Part shown: positions 34,669 through 42,873 of the stretch, piece by piece
How the letters are laid out: every line of letters starts with the position of its first letter
Numbering within the stretch: position 1 is the first letter of the stretch
NCBI RefSeq assembly: GCF_019857185.1
Contig: NZ_JAHWXP010000001.1
Coordinates: forward strand, 248,001-312,000
DNA length: 64,000 nucleotides
Direction of reading: 5' to 3'
Source of the DNA: Alteriqipengyuania abyssalis
Lineage (GTDB): Bacteria; Pseudomonadota; Alphaproteobacteria; Sphingomonadales; Sphingomonadaceae
The notes under the pieces: model-generated
Told to the model about the DNA's origin: nothing
Databases searched by the model: none
The model's input: the letters and a program-made list of their open reading frames with translations, nothing else
Program-made: the position numbers and the translations under genes

Positions 34669-37260
34669 ATGCAACTGGTCATCGTCGAATCGCCCGCAAA
34701 GGCGAAAACCATCGAGAAATATCTTGGCAAGGACTTCAAGGTTCTCGCCTCCTACGGTCACATCCGCGACCTGCCGCCCAAGGATGGCAGCGTGCGGCCG
34801 GACGAGGATTTCGCGATGGATTGGGAGATCTACTCCGATCAGCGCAAGCGTGCGCAGGTCAAGGCGATCGCCGATGCTGCCAAGAACGCCGACCGCCTCG
34901 TCCTCGCAACCGACCCTGACCGCGAAGGGGAGGCGATTAGCTGGCACGTGCTGGACATGCTCAAGAAGCGTAAAGCCCTTCCGACCAATGTCGACCGGGT
35001 GACCTTCAACGCGATCACCAAGGGTGCGGTGACCGAGGCGATGAAGAAGCCGCGCGCGCTCGACCAGGACCTGATCGACGCCTATCTGGCGCGCCGCGCG
35101 CTCGATTACCTTTTCGGCTTCACGCTTTCGCCGGTGCTGTGGCGCAAGCTGCCCGGTGCCAAGTCGGCCGGCCGCGTCCAGTCGGTCGCGCTGCGCATCA
35201 TCGTCGACCGCGAGCGCGAGATCGAGGCGTTCAAGGCCGAGGAATACTGGTCGATCATCGCCAATTTCGAGCAGGACGGCACGCCGTTCACCGCGCGGCT
35301 GGTGACGCTCGACGGCAAGAAGCTCGACAAGATGACGCTGGGCGACGAAGGCTCCGCCATGGCCGCCAAGCAGGCGGTCGAAGACGGGCGCTTCACGGTC
35401 GAGGGGATCGAGACCAAGCCGGTCAAGCGCAACCCCGCGCCGCCGTTCACCACCTCGACCTTGCAGCAGGAGGCCGCGCGCAAGCTCGGCTTCTCGGCCA
35501 GCCACACGATGCGGTGTGCGCAGTCGCTCTATGAAGCGGGTGCGATTACCTACATGCGTACCGACGGCGTGCAGATGGACCAGAGCGCCATCGACGCTTG
35601 CCGCGATGCGATCACCGATCGCTACTCTGCCGAGTATCGCCCGGAAAAACCGCGCTATTACAAGACCAAGGCGAAGAATGCTCAGGAAGCGCACGAAGCC
35701 ATCCGGCCGACCGACTTCCGCAAGGACAAGGCAGGATCGGGCGACGAGGCGCGGCTTTACGACCTGATCTTCAAGCGCGCGCTGGCGAGCCAGATGGCGA
35801 CCGCGCAGCTCGAACGGACCACGGTCACGCTGACCGAGGGCAGCGGGCAGCACTCCTTGCGCGCGACCGGCCAGGTGGTGAAGTTCCCCGGCTTCCTCGC
35901 GGTCTACCAGGAAAGCTTCGACGACAAGGACGACGATGACGGCGGCCTGCTGCCGCACATGCGCGAAGGCGATGCCCCGGCGCGCAAGTCGGTCGAGGCG
36001 AACCAGCACTTCACCCAGCCGCCGCCGCGCTATTCCGAAGCCTCGCTGGTCAAGCAGCTGGAGGAGCTGGGCATCGGGCGCCCGTCGACCTACGCATCGA
36101 CCATCCAGACGCTGCGCGACCGCGAATATGTGCGGATCGAGAAGAACCGCTTCTTCGCCGAGGAATCGGGCCGTCTGCTGACCGCCTTCCTCGAACGCTT
36201 CTTCCCCACCTACGTCGCCTACGACTTCACCGCGGGGATGGAGGAAGAGCTGGACGACGTCTCCGGCGGGCGCGCCGAGTGGAAGGCGATCCTCGAGGCG
36301 TTCTGGAAGGACTTCAAGCCGAAGTCGGACGAGGTGATGGAGCAGAAGCCGTCGGACATCACGGCGGTGCTCGACACCTTCCTGTCCGACTACCTCTTCC
36401 CCGAACGCGCCGACGGCAAGGACCCGCGCTTCTGCCCGCTGTGCGACCAGGAAGGGCGCGCCGGTGGCCGCCTGCACCTGCGCGGCGGGCGCTACGGCGC
36501 GTTCGTGGCGTGCGAGAACTACCCCGAGTGCAAGTTCACCCGCCGCTTCGCGCAGCCGGGTTCGGACGCCGACGAGGTGGCCGAGGATGCGGTGCTGGGC
36601 AACGACCCGGAAACCGGCCTGCCGGTCGAGCGCAAGACGGGCCGCTTCGGGCCGTATCTGCAGCTGGGCGAGGGCAAGGAAGCCAAGCGCGCGAGCATTC
36701 CCAAGGATGTGCCCGAGCTGGACCTCGAGATGGCGCTCAAGCTGCTCAGCCTGCCGCGCATCGTGGGTCAGCATCCGGAGACGGGCAATGATATCGAAGC
36801 AAGTATAGGACGTTACGGCCCGTACCTGCGGCACGATGGCAAGTACGCCAAGCTGACCAGCACGGCCGACGTGTTCGACACCGGCATGAACGCCGCGGTC
36901 ACGCTCCTCGCCGAAGCGGCGCAGAAGGGCGGCCGCGGGCGCGCCAAGGCGGAGCCGATCAAGGTGCTCGGCAAGCACCCGACCTCCGAGGCCGAGATGA
37001 AGGTGATGCCCGGCCGCTACGGCCCCTACGTCACCGACGGCACGACCAATGCGACCATCCCCAAGGATGTGAAGCCTGAGGATGTGACCGAGGAGCAGGC
37101 GATCGAACTGATCAACGCCCGCGCCGCTAAGGGACCGGCCAAGAAGAAGAAAAAGGCGCCTGCCAAGAAGAAGGCCCCGGCCAAGAAGGCGGCTGCCAAA
37201 AAGCCTGCCGCGAAGAAGGCTCCCGCCAAGAAAGCCGCCGCCAAGAAGGCGGACGACTGA
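34669..37260 (+). CDS. topA: DNA topoisomerase I
   Basis: Type IA topoisomerase that relaxes negative supercoils. The 863-residue protein has an N-terminal Toprim domain (VIVESPAKAKTIEKYLG, 'ATDPDREGEAISWH'), the catalytic tyrosine in ITYMRTDG (Y295, with R297), a C-terminal zinc-finger region ('FCPLCDQEG...NYPEC'), three further C-terminal repeat domains ('GRFGPYLQLGEG', 'GRYGPYLRHDG', 'GRYGPYVTDG'), and a Lys/Ala/Pro tail of about 40 residues similar to histone H1-like tails. The tail probably adds non-specific DNA binding. Its TGA shares a base with the start of the next small gene. Confidence 0.96.
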   Translation: MQLVIVESPAKAKTIEKYLGKDFKVLASYGHIRDLPPKDGSVRPDEDFAMDWEIYSDQRKRAQVKAIADAAKNADRLVLATDPDREGEAISWHVLDMLKKRKALPTNVDRVTFNAITKGAVTEAMKKPRALDQDLIDAYLARRALDYLFGFTLSPVLWRKLPGAKSAGRVQSVALRIIVDREREIEAFKAEEYWSIIANFEQDGTPFTARLVTLDGKKLDKMTLGDEGSAMAAKQAVEDGRFTVEGIETKPVKRNPAPPFTTSTLQQEAARKLGFSASHTMRCAQSLYEAGAITYMRTDGVQMDQSAIDACRDAITDRYSAEYRPEKPRYYKTKAKNAQEAHEAIRPTDFRKDKAGSGDEARLYDLIFKRALASQMATAQLERTTVTLTEGSGQHSLRATGQVVKFPGFLAVYQESFDDKDDDDGGLLPHMREGDAPARKSVEANQHFTQPPPRYSEASLVKQLEELGIGRPSTYASTIQTLRDREYVRIEKNRFFAEESGRLLTAFLERFFPTYVAYDFTAGMEEELDDVSGGRAEWKAILEAFWKDFKPKSDEVMEQKPSDITAVLDTFLSDYLFPERADGKDPRFCPLCDQEGRAGGRLHLRGGRYGAFVACENYPECKFTRRFAQPGSDADEVAEDAVLGNDPETGLPVERKTGRFGPYLQLGEGKEAKRASIPKDVPELDLEMALKLLSLPRIVGQHPETGNDIEASIGRYGPYLRHDGKYAKLTSTADVFDTGMNAAVTLLAEAAQKGGRGRAKAEPIKVLGKHPTSEAEMKVMPGRYGPYVTDGTTNATIPKDVKPEDVTEEQAIELINARAAKGPAKKKKKAPAKKKAPAKKAAAKKPAAKKAPAKKAAAKKADD

Positions 37261-37442
37261 TGGCGAAGGACAAGTTCGAGCGGCACAAGCAGCCCTGGAC
37301 AGGTGACGAGGCGGGCCAGCTGAAGACGCTCGCCTCCAAGGGCCAGGGCCTCAAGCAGATCGCCAAGGCGCTGAACCGCAGCGAGGAATCGACCAAGGAT
37401 TTCGCGAAGAAGAACAAGATCGCGATTGCGAAGAAGCGGTAG
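37260..37442 (+). CDS. Small basic helix-turn-helix-like protein coupled to topA
   Basis: A 60-residue lysine-rich protein whose ATG shares one base with the topA stop, so it is translated by coupling. The segment 'WTGDEAGQLKTLASKGQGLKQIAKALNRSEES' has the spacing of a Myb/SANT-like or homeodomain-like three-helix unit (tryptophan, leucine, then an 'IAKALNRS' recognition-helix pattern). It probably binds DNA, but no named family is claimed. The strict coupling suggests a role with topoisomerase I or nucleoid structure. Confidence 0.7.
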   Translation: MAKDKFERHKQPWTGDEAGQLKTLASKGQGLKQIAKALNRSEESTKDFAKKNKIAIAKKR

Positions 37443-37447
37443 GACGG

Positions 37448-37590
37448 GCCCCTCCGACCCGATGCCTGGCGGCATCGGCCCACCTCCCCATTTGGCTTCG
37501 CAAAATGGGGAGGATCGTCCTAATCTGATCCTCCCCGCTTTGCCGCAGGCCAAGTGGGGAGGTGGCAGCCCGTCAGGGCTGACGGAGGGG
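37448..37590 (+). repeat. 143-bp MITE-like repeat, copy 1 (left of DUF559 gene)
   Basis: Begins GCCCCTCCG and ends CGGAGGGG; the terminal CCCCTCCG/CGGAGGGG (37449-37456 and 37583-37590) is a perfect 8-bp inverted repeat. Inside are paired CCTCCCCATTT/AAATGGGGAGG and CCTCCCC/GGGGAGG hairpins. A second copy of exactly the same length and orientation starts at 37945. The GGAGGGG end lies four bases before the DUF559 ATG and can serve as its ribosome site. Confidence 0.85.
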
Positions 37591-37594
37591 AAAC

Positions 37595-37945
37595 ATGCCG
37601 CGTTCGAGAAACTCCGGAAATGTCGCAAGGGCGCGCCAACTCCGCCAGCACATGTCGCTACCCGAAGTGCTTCTGTGGCAGGAATTGCGCAAGCAGTCGG
37701 AGGTCAAGTTCCGCCGCCAGCACCCTCTCGGGCCTTACGTACTCGATTTCTACTGTGCCGCCGCAAAACTGTGCATCGAGATCGACGGGATCGCGCACGA
37801 TATGGGAAACAGTGCGGAACGCGATGCGAGCCGGGACGAATGGTTGCGCGAGAAGGGTGTCACGGTGCTGCGGATCGCGGCCACCGAGGTCCTGCGATCT
37901 CCGCACGAAGTTGCGGAAGCCGTCATGCGCTCCTGCCTTCGCTAG
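37595..37945 (+). CDS. DUF559 (Vsr/PD-(D/E)XK-like) protein
   Basis: A 116-residue protein of the DUF559 family, a small endonuclease-like fold related to Vsr very-short-patch repair enzymes. Visible landmarks are 'LPEVLLWQELR', 'KFRRQHPLGPYVLDFYC', 'LCIEIDG' with the putative acidic metal ligands, and 'GVTVLRI' near the end. It lies exactly between two 143-bp repeats: four bases after copy 1, and its TAG ends on the first base of copy 2. This arrangement suggests that gene and repeats move or are maintained together. Activity is not proven for the family. Confidence 0.88.
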   Translation: MPRSRNSGNVARARQLRQHMSLPEVLLWQELRKQSEVKFRRQHPLGPYVLDFYCAAAKLCIEIDGIAHDMGNSAERDASRDEWLREKGVTVLRIAATEVLRSPHEVAEAVMRSCLR

Positions 37946-38087
37946 CCCCTCCGAGCCGCTGCCTCACGGCACCGGCCCACCTCCCCATTTGCACTGCGTG
38001 AAAACGGGGAGGATCATGCAACAGCGCCTCCCCGTTTTGCGAAGCCATATGGGGAGGTGGCAGCCGCGCGAGCGGCTGACGGAGGGG
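37945..38087 (+). repeat. 143-bp MITE-like repeat, copy 2 (right of DUF559 gene)
   Basis: Same length and orientation as copy 1, with the same perfect 8-bp ends (37946-37953 and 38080-38087) and the same order of internal hairpins, though single bases differ (for example TTTGCACTGCGTGAAAA in place of TTTGGCTTCGCAAAA). The differences indicate that the duplication is not very recent or that arms are conserved by pairing. Confidence 0.85.
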
Positions 38088-38099
38088 TTCTTGTTCCCC

Positions 38100-38537
38100 C
38101 TACTGCACAACCGGCACATCCTCGATCGTCGCCAGTGCCTCACCGCCGCAGGTGATGATGATCTCGCGGATCTGCGGGTAGGGGGTCGGGCCGTCGAAGC
38201 GTACGGGGGTGGGGGTGATGACCTGCGTCACCATGCCGTCGGGCTTCTTGGCATCCAGCTGGAAGCGCCAGCCGGGCGGCTGCATGCGGTCTGCGGGGCC
38301 TGCCACCAGCTTCACCGAATAGCCGGGCGTAGGCATGTCGACTTCGCCGGTGATGTGCAGCGTCGGGCGCGCGCCGGGTCCGGGCATTGTGTCGATCCAT
38401 GCCTTGAAGTCGCGCGCCTTGTAGGCGGGGCAGCCCGTAGCCGGGGGCGTATCGCCCGGCTCGGCGGGGTAGGGCGCACAGGCAGACAGCGAGAGGGTGG
38501 CGGCAGCAACGCCGGTGAGGCTGAGAAGAGTACGCAA
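38100..38537 (-). CDS. Putative lipoprotein
   Basis: A 145-residue protein with a lipoprotein signal: hydrophobic segment and lipobox LSAC near residue 20. The TTG at 38537 is chosen because a GGAG site precedes it; no ATG serves. The mature part contains 'GCPAYKARDFKAWIDTMPGP', 'LHITGEVDMPTPGYSVKL' and 'REIIITCGGE', without a family I can name. It probably sits in the inner or outer membrane facing the periplasm. Confidence 0.7.
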   Translation of the reverse strand: MRTLLSLTGVAAATLSLSACAPYPAEPGDTPPATGCPAYKARDFKAWIDTMPGPGARPTLHITGEVDMPTPGYSVKLVAGPADRMQPPGWRFQLDAKKPDGMVTQVITPTPVRFDGPTPYPQIREIIITCGGEALATIEDVPVVQ

Positions 38538-38678
38538 GGTCAGATCTCCAACAACTGGATTGCAGCACAGGCGGTCTCTTCCGGTCCATCCGGTCGAGAC
38601 GTCATGGCTTTCATACCGATGTGACGGAGACGAGAGCTGAATGCCTTTGTTCCACGCGGGCAAGGCGCGGGCGAAGCA

Positions 38679-39593
38679 TCACTTGGTCCAGTCGAGCCCG
38701 ATTTCCTCGAACATTTCCTTGTCTTCGGCCCAGTTTTCGGTCGCCTTGACGTGCAGGAAGAGGTGGACCTTGCGGCCCAGTAGCTCGCTCAGCTCCTCGC
38801 GCGCGGCCTGACCGATCGACTTGATCTTGCTGCCACCCTTGCCGAGCACGATCATCCGCTGGTTGTCGCGCGCGACGATGATCTGCTGGTGGATCTCGAC
38901 GCTGCCATCCTTGCGTTCGACATATTTCTCGGGCCGCACCATGGAGTCGTAGGGCAGTTCCTCGTGCAGCTGGCGATAGAGCTGCTCGCGGGTGATTTCC
39001 GTGGCGAGCAGGCGTTCGGAGGCGTCGGAGACCTGGTCTTCCGGGTACATCCACTCGCCCTCGGGCATCTCTGCGGCGAGCGCGTCCTTCAGCTCGACCA
39101 CACCGTCGCCGGTCAGCGCGGAGATGAAATAGATCTCCGCGAAGTCGACCTTGGTCGAAAGCTCCTGCGCCAGCGCCAGCAGGGGCTCCTTCTTGGCGAT
39201 GTCGACCTTGTTGAGGACGAGGATCTTCTTCTCGGGCCGCTGGGCAAGCTGTTCGATCAGCGGCTCCAGCTCGTGCCGGCGCTGCTTGATCGGGTCGACC
39301 AGCAGCAGCACTGCATCGGCGCTTTCCGCGCCTTCCCACGCCGCGTTGACCATCGCGCGATCCAGCCGCCGCTTGGGCGCGAAGATGCCGGGCGTGTCGA
39401 CCAGGATCATCTGCGTGTTGGCGTCGTCGTTCTCGTGCAATGCGATGCCGAGCATCCGCGCGCGGGTGGTCTGCGCCTTGGCGCTGACGATCGCGACCTT
39501 CTGGCCGACCAGCGCGTTGACCAGCGTGGACTTGCCGGCGTTCGGAGCGCCCAGCACCGCAACGACGCCGCATTTGGTAGATGTATCAGTCAT
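38679..39593 (-). CDS. era: GTPase Era
   Basis: Ribosome-assembly GTPase that binds 16S rRNA and the 30S subunit. The 304-residue protein has G1 GAPNAGKST, G3 DTPG, G4 NKVD and G5 SAL, then a C-terminal KH domain ('IIVARDNQRMIVLGKGGSKIKSIG'). The ATG at 39593 follows AAAAGG. The order lepB-rnc-era on one strand is typical for bacteria of this group. Confidence 0.96.
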   Translation of the reverse strand: MTDTSTKCGVVAVLGAPNAGKSTLVNALVGQKVAIVSAKAQTTRARMLGIALHENDDANTQMILVDTPGIFAPKRRLDRAMVNAAWEGAESADAVLLLVDPIKQRRHELEPLIEQLAQRPEKKILVLNKVDIAKKEPLLALAQELSTKVDFAEIYFISALTGDGVVELKDALAAEMPEGEWMYPEDQVSDASERLLATEITREQLYRQLHEELPYDSMVRPEKYVERKDGSVEIHQQIIVARDNQRMIVLGKGGSKIKSIGQAAREELSELLGRKVHLFLHVKATENWAEDKEMFEEIGLDWTK

Positions 39594-39606
39594 AGAACCT
39601 TTTCTG

Positions 39607-39697
39607 CTCCCCCTTGAGGGGAGGTCGGGTGGAGGTGGGTCCATACTTCGCAGGGTGGTACATCCACCCTAGCCATTCTCCTGCATAGGCAGGGGAG
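39607..39697. repeat. Palindromic repeat between rnc and era
   Basis: Starts with the hairpin CTCCCCCTTGAGGGGAG and continues with GGTCGGGTGGAGGTGGG, the same arm design as the repeat at 12184; a second hairpin AGGGTGG...CCACCCT follows. The other end reads AGGGGAG. It separates the otherwise tight rnc-era pair by 113 bases and may attenuate or stabilise the transcript. Confidence 0.7.
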
Positions 39698-39706
39698 TCG
39701 AAGCGG

Positions 39707-40378
39707 TCAGCCATACTGCTCCATAAACGCTTTTGCCGCCGCCGTCTCGGCTTCCTGCTTGCTGTTGGCGGTGGCTTGTGCATCGCCGACATTCTTCACC
39801 GAGACGCGCACGGTAAAGCGCGCCGCGTGATCGGGGCCGGAGCGGTCGATCAGCGCGTATTCGGGCGGCTTGCGGCGGTTGCCCGCGGCCCATTCCTGCA
39901 GCGCGGACTTGGGATGCTTGGCCCGGCCGGCATCGCCTTCGACCGCCTCGTTCCAAAGCTTGCGGACCAGCGCCCGCGCGCTTTCAAAGCCATCCTCGCG
40001 CAGTTGCGCGCCGAGCAGCGATTCCATCACATCGCCGAGGATATTGCTGCTTTGCGCTCCGCCATCCTCGCGCGCCTGCCGGCCCAGCCGCAGGTGGTCG
40101 GGCACGCCGATGCTGCGGGCGACCTTGGCGCAGGCACCCTTGCTGACGAGCGCGTTCAGCCGCTGCGCCAGCGTGCCTTCGCTGGCGCTGTTCTGGTTTT
40201 CGAACAGCCATTCGGCGATCGCGAGGCCGAGCACGCGGTCGCCGAGAAACTCCAGGCGCTGGTAATCGCGCCCTTCGCCCAGGCTGCCGTGGGTCAGCGC
40301 CTCGGTCCACAGGGCCTCGTCGCGCGCGGCAAAGCCGTTCGCGACCAGCCATGCCTTCGTCTCTTTCCAGTCAGTCAT
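39707..40378 (-). CDS. rnc: Ribonuclease III
   Basis: Double-stranded RNA endonuclease for rRNA processing. The 223-residue protein has the RNase III signature RLEFLGDRVLGL, the second metal-site segment NILGDVMESLLGA, and a C-terminal double-stranded RNA-binding domain ('SALQEWAAGNRRKPPEYALIDRSGPDH', 'ANSKQEAETAAAKA'). It is 13 bases downstream of lepB. Confidence 0.95.
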   Translation of the reverse strand: MTDWKETKAWLVANGFAARDEALWTEALTHGSLGEGRDYQRLEFLGDRVLGLAIAEWLFENQNSASEGTLAQRLNALVSKGACAKVARSIGVPDHLRLGRQAREDGGAQSSNILGDVMESLLGAQLREDGFESARALVRKLWNEAVEGDAGRAKHPKSALQEWAAGNRRKPPEYALIDRSGPDHAARFTVRVSVKNVGDAQATANSKQEAETAAAKAFMEQYG

Positions 40379-40391
40379 TCGGCCTCAACGC

Positions 40392-41240
40392 TCATAGGGC
40401 TTGCGCGGTCCTGTTGCTTCGCAGGCTGGAGAACCAGCTGCCCGGATCGGCCCACCGCGCGCTGCCATCGGTCGACCAGAGCACCGCGCCGGGCTGGCCG
40501 ATCAGCAGATCCTGCCTCACGAAACCGACACCCCCGCCGGGCAGGGCGGGGAAGCGGCTGTCCATCGAATTGTCGCGGTTGTCGCCCAGCAGGAACAGCG
40601 ATCCTTCGGGTACGGTGCGCGGGCCCCAGTTGTCCTGCGGGGTGGGGCCGAAATCGAGTACCTCGTAGCTGACGCCCGACGGCAGATATTCGCGGTTGCG
40701 GCGATAGCGGCAGTCTGCGCCGCCGGCAGGCCTCGCCTCCTCGCGTCCGCCCCAGCCACATGGCGCATCGGGGCTGACCGGGATGATCGCATCATCGGTC
40801 GCCGACTGGCTCAGGAGCTGGCCGTTGAGGACGACGTAGCCATTGCGCAGCTCCACCTCGTCGCCCGGCAGGCCGATCACCCGCTTCACGTAATCGCTGC
40901 CGTCGACCGGATGCTTGAAGATCACCACATCGCCGCGCTGCGGCTGATGCGCGAACCAGCGCCCGGGGATCAGCGGCAGGTCGAAGGGCAGCGAGTTGCT
41001 CGAATAGCCGTAGGGCCATTTCTTCGCCGCGATCGTGTCGCCCGGCAGCAGGCCGGGCATCATGCTTTCGCTGGGAATCGTGAACAGGGAAAAGGCGAAG
41101 GTGCGCAGGGCCAGGGCCAGGATGACCGCCAGCAGCACGAATTGCAGCAGGTTGACCATGCCGCCGCCCGCCGCCCGATTGCGCCCGCGCGCATCGTCCG
41201 CATCCCGGCGCGGCTCGCCTGCTTCGCCCTTTTCATCCAT
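40392..41240 (-). CDS. lepB: Signal peptidase I
   Basis: Inner-membrane protease that removes Sec signal peptides. The 282-residue protein has one membrane span at about 30-50, the nucleophile in PSESMMP (S59), the general-base lysine in YVKRVIGLPGD (K119), and box E LGDNRDNSMDSR. Between them is an insertion with three cysteines ('PCGWGG', 'GADCRYRRN') seen in some alphaproteobacterial LepB proteins. It is divergent from pgi; the start at 41240 lies 51 bases from the pgi ATG. Confidence 0.94.
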   Translation of the reverse strand: MDEKGEAGEPRRDADDARGRNRAAGGGMVNLLQFVLLAVILALALRTFAFSLFTIPSESMMPGLLPGDTIAAKKWPYGYSSNSLPFDLPLIPGRWFAHQPQRGDVVIFKHPVDGSDYVKRVIGLPGDEVELRNGYVVLNGQLLSQSATDDAIIPVSPDAPCGWGGREEARPAGGADCRYRRNREYLPSGVSYEVLDFGPTPQDNWGPRTVPEGSLFLLGDNRDNSMDSRFPALPGGGVGFVRQDLLIGQPGAVLWSTDGSARWADPGSWFSSLRSNRTAQAL

Positions 41241-41291
41241 CGGCGCAGCACCTAGTCCCGGTTGACAGGCAGGCAACAGGATTTTGAGCAC

Positions 41292-42833
41292 ATGAGCGAT
41301 AGCAGGACAGCAGCGTGGCAGCAGATCGAAGCTTTGCCGCAGGAAACTCTGGGCGATCTGTTCGCCGGTGACGATGCGCGGGTCGATCGCCTGTCCGGCC
41401 GGATCGGCTGGGGCGAGGGCGAGGACGCGGCGGGCATCCGTTTCGACTGGTCCAAGACGCACCTGACCGACGATCTGCTCGCCGGGTTCGAGGCGCTGGC
41501 CGAGGCGAGCGATTTCACCGCCAAGCGCGCCGCGCTGTTCGCGGGCGATACGATCAACGTCACCGAAGGCCGCGCCGCCGAACATACCGCACAGCGCGGC
41601 TTCGGCAGCGAGGCGAGCGTGGAGGAAGCGCAGGCGCTGCTCGCGCGCATGCAGATGCTGGTCGAGGCGATCCGCGAGGGCGCGCTGGGCCAGATCAAAC
41701 ACCTGATCCATATCGGCATCGGCGGCTCCGCGCTCGGCCCAGCGCTGGCGATCAATGCGCTGACCCGCGACCTGTCCTACGTCGATTGCCACGTGGTCTC
41801 GAATATCGACGGGGTCGCGCTGGAGGCGGCGTTCGAGGCGTGCGACCCGGCGACCACGCTGATCGCGGTCGCGTCCAAGACCTTCACCACGATCGAGACG
41901 ATGACCAATGCCGACAGCGCGCTTACCTGGCTGCGCGAGAACGGCGTCGCCGATCCACACGGGCGGGTGGTCGCACTGACCGCCAATCCGGAGCGGGCGG
42001 TGGAGTGGGGCGTCGACGAAACGCGCGTCCTGCCGTTCATGGAATCTGTCGGCGGGCGCTACTCGCTATGGTCGAGCATCGGCTTCCCCGTCGCGCTGGC
42101 CGCGGGGCTGGACGAGTTTGCCGCGATGCTGGACGGCGCGGCGGCGGTCGATGAGCATTTCGCGAATACCGACGGGCGCGACAACCTGTGCCTGCGTGCG
42201 GCGTTCGCGGACCAGTACTATGCCCGCGTGCGCGGCTGCCAGACCCGCGCGGTGTTCGCCTATGACGAGCGGCTGGCGCTCTTCCCCAGCTATCTCCAGC
42301 AGCTGGAGATGGAGAGCAACGGCAAGCGCGTGACCTCGCAAGGCGAGCCCGTCGGCGGCCCGACTGCGCCGATCACATGGGGCGGGGTGGGGACCGACGC
42401 GCAGCACGCGGTGTTCCAGCTGCTGCATCAGGGCACGCACATGGTCCCGGTCGATTTTATCGCCAGCATCGCGCCGGGAGACGCGCTCAACCCCGCGCAT
42501 CACCGCATCCTGCTGACCAACTGCTTCGCGCAGGGCGCGGCGCTGATGGCGGGCGGCAACATGAGCGCCGACGGCAAGGACCCCGCGCGCGAATTCCCCG
42601 GCAACCGCCCCAGCGCCACGATCCTGTGCGACGATCTCGACGCGGCGACGCTCGGCGCCCTCATCGCCTTCCACGAACACCGCACTTTTGCGAATGCCGT
42701 TCTGATGGGCATCAACCCCTTCGACCAGTTCGGCGTCGAGCTGGGCAAGAAGATGGCCAAGGATATCGACGGCGGCGCGGCGGAGTTCGATGCGAGCACC
42801 AAGGCGCTGCTGGAGGCGAGCGGGTTGGGGTGA
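41292..42833 (+). CDS. pgi: Glucose-6-phosphate isomerase
   Basis: Interconverts glucose-6-phosphate and fructose-6-phosphate. The 513-residue protein shows the sugar-phosphate loop GIGGSALGP, 'VSNIDG', SKTFTT, the signature 'GGRYSLWSSIGF' with the catalytic glutamate/arginine region, and 'QGTHMVPVDFI'. The ATG at 41292 is preferred over a frame start at 41262. It is the last high-GC gene before the lower-GC nuclease gene. Confidence 0.95.
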   Translation: MSDSRTAAWQQIEALPQETLGDLFAGDDARVDRLSGRIGWGEGEDAAGIRFDWSKTHLTDDLLAGFEALAEASDFTAKRAALFAGDTINVTEGRAAEHTAQRGFGSEASVEEAQALLARMQMLVEAIREGALGQIKHLIHIGIGGSALGPALAINALTRDLSYVDCHVVSNIDGVALEAAFEACDPATTLIAVASKTFTTIETMTNADSALTWLRENGVADPHGRVVALTANPERAVEWGVDETRVLPFMESVGGRYSLWSSIGFPVALAAGLDEFAAMLDGAAAVDEHFANTDGRDNLCLRAAFADQYYARVRGCQTRAVFAYDERLALFPSYLQQLEMESNGKRVTSQGEPVGGPTAPITWGGVGTDAQHAVFQLLHQGTHMVPVDFIASIAPGDALNPAHHRILLTNCFAQGAALMAGGNMSADGKDPAREFPGNRPSATILCDDLDAATLGALIAFHEHRTFANAVLMGINPFDQFGVELGKKMAKDIDGGAAEFDASTKALLEASGLG

Positions 42834-42873
42834 GGCAAGTTGCCAGCTGAACAAATCAGCTTATGTAAGTTCC

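Noticed and set aside
34483-36978. An 831-codon open frame antisense to topA
   Set aside because: Caused by GC-rich third positions of topA; the plus-strand product has the full topoisomerase I motif set.
41262-41290. TTGACA box before pgi as a -35 promoter element
   Set aside because: With normal spacing the -10 and start point would fall after the pgi ATG at 41292, so it cannot drive this start.
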